From positions 169,430,107-169,494,106 of the forward strand of contig NC_067472.1 of assembly GCF_947179515.1 (NCBI RefSeq): a DNA stretch of 64,000 bases, given 5' to 3'. This document shows, one piece after another, positions 57,480-64,000 of this stretch. This stretch comes from Apodemus sylvaticus (lineage: Eukaryota > Chordata > Mammalia > Rodentia > Muridae). A model generated the notes under the pieces. The model was not told the origin of the DNA. It worked only from the letters and a program-made list of their open reading frames with translations, and made no database searches. The position numbers and the translations under genes are program-made. Numbering within the stretch: the stretch's first letter is position 1; every line of letters starts with the position of its first letter.

Positions 57480-58153
57480 AACTCACCTCAGGGTCTTTAT
57501 TCTATTCGAGTTAGCTCCCCCCACCCCCCAAAGCATCGCTGAAATGTAGGATGGTTTTGGTGGTGGGGGATCCAAATATTTATTGCACAAGGCTTTATAG
57601 CAAGCAGCAAGCAGGCAGGGTGGGGGAGGCGGGGAGGCAGGGATAAGTGTGTAAGCAGCTAGTTGGGAAGCTACTGTGGCCTTTAGCATAATTGGCTGGA
57701 GCTGGGAATCACATCATAAATTTAACTTCTGCTCCTGTCTGCATTGGTGGTTGTTAGGCAGGGGTGGCCTTGTAACCTGGGGTGCAGGTTTGTTGGGGGA
57801 ATGACCTGGAGATGCTGGTCTTGTTGAGGGTGTAACCTGAAGACTCTGGTCTTGTTGGGGATTAGCCTAGAGACTGGAGCTAGGCCCAGGTTTTGTGTGG
57901 GGCAACTTGGAAACTAACGCTAGGTATCACCAGCCTGTTAGTTTACCCGAGTTCAAATTTAGGTCAAGTTCTCTAAAATGGAGTCTGAACTTAAAAGATT
58001 TGGCCTCTCAGTGCCTAATCTTATGGCAACTTGATATGCCATGTTTGGTTGATATCCCTGGGAAACCTGCCTTTCCTGCAGGGAAACAGAAGAGGAGGGG
58101 GAGGAAGAAGGTGGGGGGTGGACTGGGAGGAGAGGAGGGATGGTAACATACCA

Positions 58154-58220
<67 letters not shown>

Positions 58221-58970
58221 TAATAAAAGAGTCATGTCATGTCATGTTAATGTCAGCACATGCCTTTAATCCCCACATTTGGCAGACAGAGACAGGTGGA
58301 TGTGGTGAGTTCAAGGACAGCCTCGTCTACAGAGATAGTTACAGGACAGCCAGAGCTACAGAGAAATCCTGTCTCAAAAAACAAAAACAAACACAAAAAC
58401 AAACTACCCCCCCCCTCCCGAAAAAACCAAATAAACAAAAAACCAAAGGTCCTGAGTTTAAACCCTACCACTCGTATGAACTAGGAACTGGGCTGTGTGC
58501 GCTGGCCTCGTCACTTGGGAGGATGAAAGTAGGAAGGTCAGAAGTTCAAGGTCATCCTGTTGTGTTTTATAAAAATAAAGAGTGAAGGGACATGTTTGGT
58601 GGATGTGCAGTCAGGTGTGGGGAAGGGGGCGCCTCTGCGGCCCGTGCTGAGAAATCCCTTCCCCCAGGGAGCAGCCACACAACAGTATAGTATAGAATAG
58701 AGTTTATTCAGGGCATGGGGAGGGGAGTTGAGAGGGCAGTAGAGACAGAGAAAGGCAGAGAGAGTAGAGAGGGGGCAGGAGGGGTATGGAGAGGGGGAGC
58801 AGTAGCAAGGAGACAGGAAGAACAAGAAAGCAGGAGAGAGAGGGGGCAGGCAGCCCCTTTTTATAGAGAGTCAGGCACACTTGGCTGTTGCCAGGTAACT
58901 GCAGGGCGGAGCCTGGACAAACGCCAACACATCCTTCATTACATAAGGTGTCTGACACCATCTTGGGTTG
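57480..58970. mobile_element. Possible LTR-retrotransposon remnants with (GA)n and B1
   Basis: Two stretches resemble rodent retroviral-type LTR sequence in reverse orientation: 57480-57960 (gggtctttattctattcgag) and 58590-58970 (gagtttattcagggcatggg; gctgttgccaggtaactgca). Between them lie a (GA)n of about 30 units (58155-58216) and an old plus-strand B1 (58245-58385). No gag/pol coding sequence is seen. The family assignment is uncertain. Confidence 0.35.
58155..58216. repeat. (GA)n microsatellite
   Basis: About 30 uninterrupted GA units. Confidence 0.95.
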
Positions 58971-59689
58971 CCTTGAAACTTTGTTTTGTTTTTGTTTTTG
59001 TATTTTTTTTTTTTTTTGAGACTTGGTTTTTCTATCATGTAGGTAGAGATCTACATCTAGACCTGGAAATGTAGCCCAGACTGGCCTCAAATTCCAGAGC
59101 TGCCCCTGCCTCTGCCTCCAAAAGGCTGGGACTAAAGTTATGTCCAGCCATGCACCAGAGCCCACCAGGTTTTCGGTTTTCCACAGTCACTCTCCACATC
59201 GACTATGCAGACCTTTCACTACACCTGGAGTTAGACTCTTGGCGACTGAGCCCCAGGAATCCTCCCCTCTCCATCTCTGGTGCTGGGGTTACAGACAGCG
59301 CTATCAATGCTGAGGCTTTTTACAGGTGCATGTGGGTGGAATTTGGGCCCTTGTCTTGTGCAACAAGCACCTACATGAGCCATTTCCCAGCTCCTTTCTT
59401 TGTTTTCTTGAGAGAGGCTTCTCCATATCACAGGCTGGCCTTTAAACTATAGCCATGGGTAGTGGCAAACTCTAAACCCAGCACATAGAAAGCTGAGTCA
59501 GGGGGATTGCCAAGAGGTGAAGGTCAGGGTGAAGAGGATTTGTTTGTACACTTGCCTACATGCAAGGAGCCCTGGGTTCAATCCCAAACCCCAATAATCT
59601 AGGAGCCTGCAATGCCATTAATATGAGAGTGAGATGGACAGGGTTAGCCTGAGCTGCTCTAAGGGCAGTGCTCTCTCTCTCTCTCTCCT

Positions 59690-59998
59690 TTAAAGATTCA
59701 TTTATTTATGTGTGTGAGCACTCTACTTGCACGTACGCCCGCATAACAGAGCATCAAACAGAATAGGGCATGAGATCCTATTAAGAGATGGTTGCGACCT
59801 GCCGGGCGGTGGTGGCGCACGCCTGTAATCCCAGCACTCTGGGAGGCAGAGGCAGATTTCTGAGTTCGAGGCCAGCCTGAAAAAAAAAAAAGAGAGAGAG
59901 ATGGTTGTGAGCTATCATGTGATTGCTGGGGATCAAAATCAGGACCTCTGGATGGAGTGGCCAGTCCCCCTTAACTGCTGAGTCACCTCCCCAGATCC
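59690..59998 (-). repeat. B2 SINE interrupted by a truncated B1
   Basis: The reverse-orientation B2 is split at 59800. Its left part ends in agagatggttgcgacct (59784-59800) and its right part resumes with agagatggttgtgagct (59897-59913). Confidence 0.85.
59801..59891 (+). repeat. 3'-truncated B1 with A tail and target-site duplication
   Basis: The element starts at the true B1 5' end (gccgggcggtggtggcgcac), stops at gaggccagcctg after about 79 nt, and goes straight into 12 A's. The 17-bp flanking duplication has two mismatches, so this is a genuine insertion of a shortened RNA and not a later deletion. Confidence 0.85.
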
Positions 59999-60095
59999 TT
60001 CATTGTCTCAAATGAAGAAGAAAGAAACAAAAGAAAGAAGGAAGTAAGGAAGAAGAGAAAATGGAGGAGATGTAGAAGAAAAAACTTGGAATTGT

Positions 60096-60248
60096 ATGCT
60101 CTATGCCTTTGATCCAAGCACTCAGGAGGCAGAGGTAGGTGAGTGTGAGTTCGAGGCCAGCCTGGTCTACAGAGTGAGTTCCAGGACAGCCAGGGTTATA
60201 CAGAGAAACCCTGCCTCGAAAAACAAAAACAAAAAAAAAAAAAAAATT
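60096..60248 (+). repeat. B1 SINE
   Basis: Plus-strand B1 with gttcgaggccagcctggtct, ending in an A-rich tail. Confidence 0.88.
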
Positions 60249-60593
60249 CAAACAACAGGAAATATATATGTGTGTGTGTGTGTGTACGTATTATTCTCAA
60301 TATATGTATATAAAAATATATATAAAGGTAAAATACACATACTGATACTAAATGCAAAGTCATCTTGGGCCATATGGTGAAACTTTGCCTGAAAAATAAA
60401 GAAAAAAAAAAAAACAGAACATATTAAAAAGGAAAAAAAATACCAAAGAGATCTATCTTTTCTCTCAATAATGTGAGCTCCAGGAAGAAAACTATTTTGC
60501 CATGAGCTGTGTCCCCTAGAATCCAAACAGGGGCTAGCACATACAAGGAATTGGGAAAGAGTTATCTCTGTTTTTCTTTTTTCGGGGGTAGGG

Positions 60594-60742
60594 GTTTCGA
60601 GACAGGATTTCTCTGTATAGCCCTGGCTGTACCGGAACTCACTCTGTAGACCAGGTTGGCCTCGATCTCAGATTAGAGAAATCTGCCAGCCTCTCCGTCC
60701 CAAGTACTGGGATTAATGACATACGCCACCACTGCCTGGCAA
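60594..60742 (-). repeat. B1 SINE
   Basis: Reverse-orientation B1, from tttcgagacaggatttctct to cgccaccactgcctggc, ending about 100 bases before the first NRF1-like site of Snrnp70. Confidence 0.9.
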
Positions 60743-60834
60743 AGCGTTACTTCTTAAATAGAGTATAAAGGCAAAGACCCTGTTCACGTAGGCACTCTTT
60801 GACAGGCTGCGGAAGGATATAGTACGCGGTACAT

Positions 60835-61130
60835 TACCAGACGCATGCGTACAAGATAGGAAAAAGGGTGGACCTTCAGTGTCTCGCGGTCATAGGCGGT
60901 TAGCTAGAGCGCGAGGTTGAGACCGACCTAGGTCCGATGACGCATGCGTAGTACGGCCTCTGGCCCGCGGAAGCTAGGCATTTAAGGCGTGGTATAGCTT
61001 TCGCGCATGCGCAGTGCCCCTGGTAGGGCCTAGATTTCTGAGGGTTTCTTTTGACTCGTACGGCACATGCGCAGTGCGAAAGGCGGAGGGATTCTAGTCG
61101 CATTCACGCCGAGTTCTAGTCGCGAGCTGA
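60835..61130 (+). promoter_or_regulatory. Snrnp70: Snrnp70 promoter with four NRF1-like palindromes
   Basis: ACGCATGCGT (60841-60850), CGCATGCGTA (60941-60950), GCGCATGCGC (61003-61012) and GCACATGCGC (61063-61072) all match the NRF1 motif family. There is no convincing TATA box at a usable distance. CpG density rises sharply from about 61090. Transcription probably starts at about 61090-61150. Confidence 0.75.
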
Positions 61131-61295
61131 GGCCGCGCGGGTTGCGAGGAGAGGCCTGGTTTGCGCGCGCTGCGCGGACCACAGAGGATACCTGACGCGG
61201 TCACCGCCGAAGTGGAAGCCAGAGTGGGAGTTTTTGTTCGTGAAGGGCGGCCGCGAGGCCTGAGACTAACGTCAGGCCGAGGAGAGCGCCGCGCG
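61131..61295 (+). other. Snrnp70: Snrnp70 5' noncoding exon 1
   Basis: The exon ends at donor CGCG|gtgagtgag (last base 61295). It splices to the acceptor ttag at 62004. The start is estimated and may lie up to about 40 bases earlier. There is no upstream ATG in the last 100 bases. Confidence 0.65.
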
Positions 61296-62014
61296 GTGAG
61301 TGAGTGAGTGGGTGAATGAGAGGCCTTAACGGGGAGTGGGGCCGCTACCCACAAGTCCTTGCGGGGTCCCCGAACCCTTTCCCCGCGGCTGTGGCCCGCA
61401 TCCCGGGTCGGTGCCTCAGACTTTCCCCCTGTTTCACCCATCGTTTTCCCAGAGTCCTCTGGGCACGCCAGCCCTCTTTCCCTCAGGGTCCCCCTCCCCC
61501 AATCTCCTGCGGTCCCCTACCCACAGGCCCTTGCGGTTTGTGTGTTGCCTTTTTTCCCCTCGCCAATTTTTTTTTTTTTTTTTTTGGTCGCATCATGGAC
61601 CTCTACCCATAATTCCTTTCGTTTCTGGGGTCCTAGATATTTAACGCAGAGGCTCCAGGCTTGCGGGCTATTATCCTTATGGCCTGCCTTGAAATCTCTA
61701 CTTCATAATCTTCAAGGTATGAAGCGAGCAACCTCTAGGGCTCGAGGCCTCAGAATCCCTGGGTCCCAAGCCTCCTGACTCCTTTTCCCCTTTGTTTTCT
61801 GTTACTAGGTTTTCGTTTTTCAGCTCCTGCCAAGGCCAGGACCTCCCCCCCCCCCCAGCAGATGTCCGTCAAGTCCCTTAACCAGGGTAGCAGCATCCTT
61901 CTCGAAATCTCAAGGCTGTTTTGTTGTTGTTTGTTTTGAGTGAAGAGGTTCTAAAAGAAACCTGTGCTAAATAAAGTATGCTAACATAACGTTTCTGGTC
62001 TTAGATTTGGCAAG

Positions 62015-62161
62015 ATGACACAGTTTCTGCCTCCCAACCTTCTGGCCCTTTTTGCACCCCGAGACCCCATCCCATACCTGCCACCCCTGGAAAAACTTCC
62101 ACATGAAAAACACCATAACCAACCTTACTGTGGCATTGCACCATACATCCGAGAGTTTGAG
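62015..62161 (+). CDS. Snrnp70: U1 snRNP 70-kDa protein, first coding exon (N-terminal 49 residues)
   Basis: The exon runs from acceptor 62004/62005 to donor GAG|gtgagc, with ATG at 62015. It encodes 49 residues beginning [20 protein letters not shown] and ending PYIREFE, identical to the N-terminus of mammalian U1-70K as I recall it. U1-70K binds stem-loop I of U1 snRNA through a later RRM. This N-terminal tail wraps the Sm core and contacts U1-C to help 5' splice-site recognition. The window ends in the next intron, so the RRM and RS-like regions are absent. Confidence 0.96.
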
Positions 62162-64000
62162 GTGAGCGCTTTGGGAGGGTTTGGCTTCTGGATGGGAGCA
62201 GGCTATACTGAGGCGTTCAGCTTCAAAACAGTCTTAGTTGTGTGGTTTGTGCTTGTGGCTTTTACTTTTTCTGATCTTGTTTTGTGCTTTTGTGTGCATT
62301 TTAAACCTGTGAATGTCAAGAGGACAACTTGCAAGAGTCCATTATCTCCGTCTTTGTGGGTCAGGCTTGGTGGCAAGAACCTTAACCTGCAGAACCATAG
62401 TGCTAACCTGGCCTCTTTTGGTTGAGTTTTGAGACAGCGTTTTACTGTGTGGCTCCGGGTGGCCTTGATCTTACAGCAGTCCCCCTTCCATCCTGTAAAT
62501 GCTGCATAGAATGGGTGTGTGCTTCCGGGGGTGGCTCATCCCCTCATAGGGTTAAGAATATCTTTTGTATGGATATGGTGGTTCCTAGCCCAAGTGATCG
62601 GCTGAAGTGATCGGCCAAATTGGTTACTTTGGCAAGTGTGTCTCCACCCTGACTCCCTAAGCCCCCAGACTGGGTTTCTCTTATAGCGCTGCCTGTTCTG
62701 GAACTCACTCTGTAGACCAGGCTGGCCTCAAACTCAAGAGATCTGCCTGTCTCTGCCTCTCCAAAGCTAGGTGAACCACCTTTGTTGTTTGTTTTGTTTG
62801 TGGGTTGTTTTGTCTTTGGTGGGGTTGGGTGGGGTGGGAGGGGCATACAGTCTTTCATGGAGCCCTGGATGGTCTTGTAGATTTCCCTTTGTCACTAAGG
62901 CTGGCCTTGAACTCATGAAGCATACTCTACTCAGAGCCAGAATTATAGTTGTCCACCACTAACCCAGAAAGCATAATATTTAATGCATTGTTTAGGTTGG
63001 CCTTTAGCAGTAGGTAGCAGTAAGATGAAACCAGTAGAGAGCTGAGTCACAGAATTTTTGTTAAAGGATTTGGGATAAGTCAGTAAATGTCAATGTTTGT
63101 CAATATAGTTACTGTTTTTCACATTGTTAAGAGGATATGGTTGTATAGAGGATGTGATTTAGCAGTGAAAAGTGATTGCTGCCGAGAAATGAGTTCTGTT
63201 CCTAGAATCCACAGTGTGGAAGGAGAGGATATGCTCTAGCATGTTGACCTCTGATCTCTACATGCACAGTGATGTACGCATACAGCCTCATATAAGTAAA
63301 TAAATGTAAACATAAAATGATTTTTAAAAGAGGATCGTGTTTGCTGGGACTGAACAGTATGTCCTGCAGTGCTTAAGACTGGGAGCTAGGGGTTTGGCTG
63401 TGTACTTGCTGGGTACATATGACTAAATCTGAATCACTTGAGCTCCTTGGAGTCAGTTCTTTTATGCAGAAAGTTTGTCATGCTCACCTTCAGAGCAAAC
63501 CTAGGAAATGCTGCCGTATAGCTAGAAGTCTTAGAAGGAACATTCTGACATTAAGTAGGAAAAGCAGAATTTACTAGATAACAGAAAAGTGGTTCTTTTG
63601 TAATATCTGCCTGCTTGGCTCGGTAAACCTCCACTTGAGAGATGTTATTATCCAATAAACATTTAATTTAACGGTACAGCTCAGTGGTGCCCTTTTTGAA
63701 GGTCATGTGCCAATTAGCCTTTAGTAAGAGCCTGGAGAGGATTTTGTGACTGCTGTGGCGTTACAGGTTGTCCTGCTTTGGAGGTCTGCCTTGTCCACCA
63801 TTGTTTCAGACATTTCTAGCATTTGGTTCTCTATAAATCATGTTTGGAACTGTGGAAAGTGACAGGATTCTTGATAATGGAAAGGAACCATGTAGCTTTG
63901 ATACTGTTACTGTACAGCTATGTCACCTATATCATGACAGATGTCAAATGTCTACAGGCATTTAGATTGGTGTTCTTTTTTTTCCCCCTGTCCTGAGCTT
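62162..64000. other. Snrnp70 intron 2 (start)
   Basis: A minus-strand B1-like remnant lies at about 62665-62780. 62800-62930 holds a GT-rich stretch and another degraded SINE. The remainder to 64000 is AT-richer unique sequence with no further coding exon recognised. Confidence 0.55.

Larger units (their letters stand above)
51721..60830. other. Kcna7-Snrnp70 intergenic region, repeat-dominated
   Basis: About 9 kb with divergent outer genes and no supported exon. It is mostly B1, B2 and B3 SINEs, microsatellites, a probable rodent DNA-transposon remnant (about 54395-54735) and two LTR-like stretches (about 57480-57960 and 58590-58970). The non-repeat island at 52440-52760 (GC-richer, with aatggcgccaaaggaggcgg) has no long ORF on either strand worth calling. 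Confidence 0.6.

Noticed and set aside
58031..58585. 184-codon frame with a long Arg-Glu repeat
   Set aside because: It is made by the (GA)n microsatellite read through into a B1 SINE.

Overview
The window is nuclear DNA of a myomorph (mouse/rat-like) rodent. It is dense in B1 SINEs with murine-type diagnostic sequence, plus B2 and B3 SINEs and long (CA)n, (GA)n and (GATA)n microsatellites. Vertebrate multi-exon genes with GT-AG introns lie between the repeats. The order Bax(+), Ftl1(+), Gys1(-), Ruvbl2(+), Lhb(-), an unnamed gene(-), Ntf5/Ntf4(-), Kcna7(-), Snrnp70(+) matches the mouse chr7 / human 19q13.33 synteny block as I know it. The ferritin light chain differs at several positions from the house mouse and rat proteins as I remember them, so another murid or related species is more likely; this is recall, not a search.

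Layout. 1-1.95 kb: last two coding exons of Bax. 2.6-5.4 kb: Ftl1, with an upstream antioxidant/MARE element, two inverted CCAAT boxes, a TATA box, a 5'UTR iron-responsive element and four coding exons. 6.5-24.4 kb: Gys1 on the minus strand, 16 coding exons that assemble to exactly 738 residues. 24.4-25.2 kb: divergent GC-rich promoter shared with Ruvbl2. 25.2-36.6 kb: Ruvbl2, 15 coding exons assembling to 463 residues. 36.64-37.65 kb: Lhb, three exons (141 aa), convergent with Ruvbl2 and carrying a complete gonadotrope promoter (SF-1/EGR1/homeobox/EGR1/SF-1/TATA). 38.1-40.16 kb: an intact five-exon minus-strand gene encoding 325 residues, which I cannot name; it has a perfect RFX X-box at its start and looks like an axonemal or sperm microtubule protein. 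42.4-44.8 kb: Ntf5 (NT-4), one coding exon plus a predicted 5' noncoding exon in a CpG-rich promoter. 48.1-51.6 kb: Kcna7 (Kv1.7), two coding exons. 51.7-60.8 kb: repeat-rich intergenic DNA. 60.8-64 kb: Snrnp70 promoter with four NRF1-like palindromes, noncoding exon 1 and the first coding exon.

All splice junctions were joined by eye and checked for reading frame and exon-length arithmetic. Each complete gene gives an uninterrupted protein, so no pseudogene or frameshift was needed. The genes are mostly independent housekeeping or tissue-specific units. Their links are positional: divergent Gys1/Ruvbl2, tightly convergent Ruvbl2/Lhb, and the unnamed gene running tandemly into Lhb. The most promising new items are the unnamed X-box gene, its lack of a canonical poly(A) signal before the Lhb promoter, an inverted pair of MEF2 sites upstream of Ntf5, and a family of related ~35-40 bp minisatellite units at four places.
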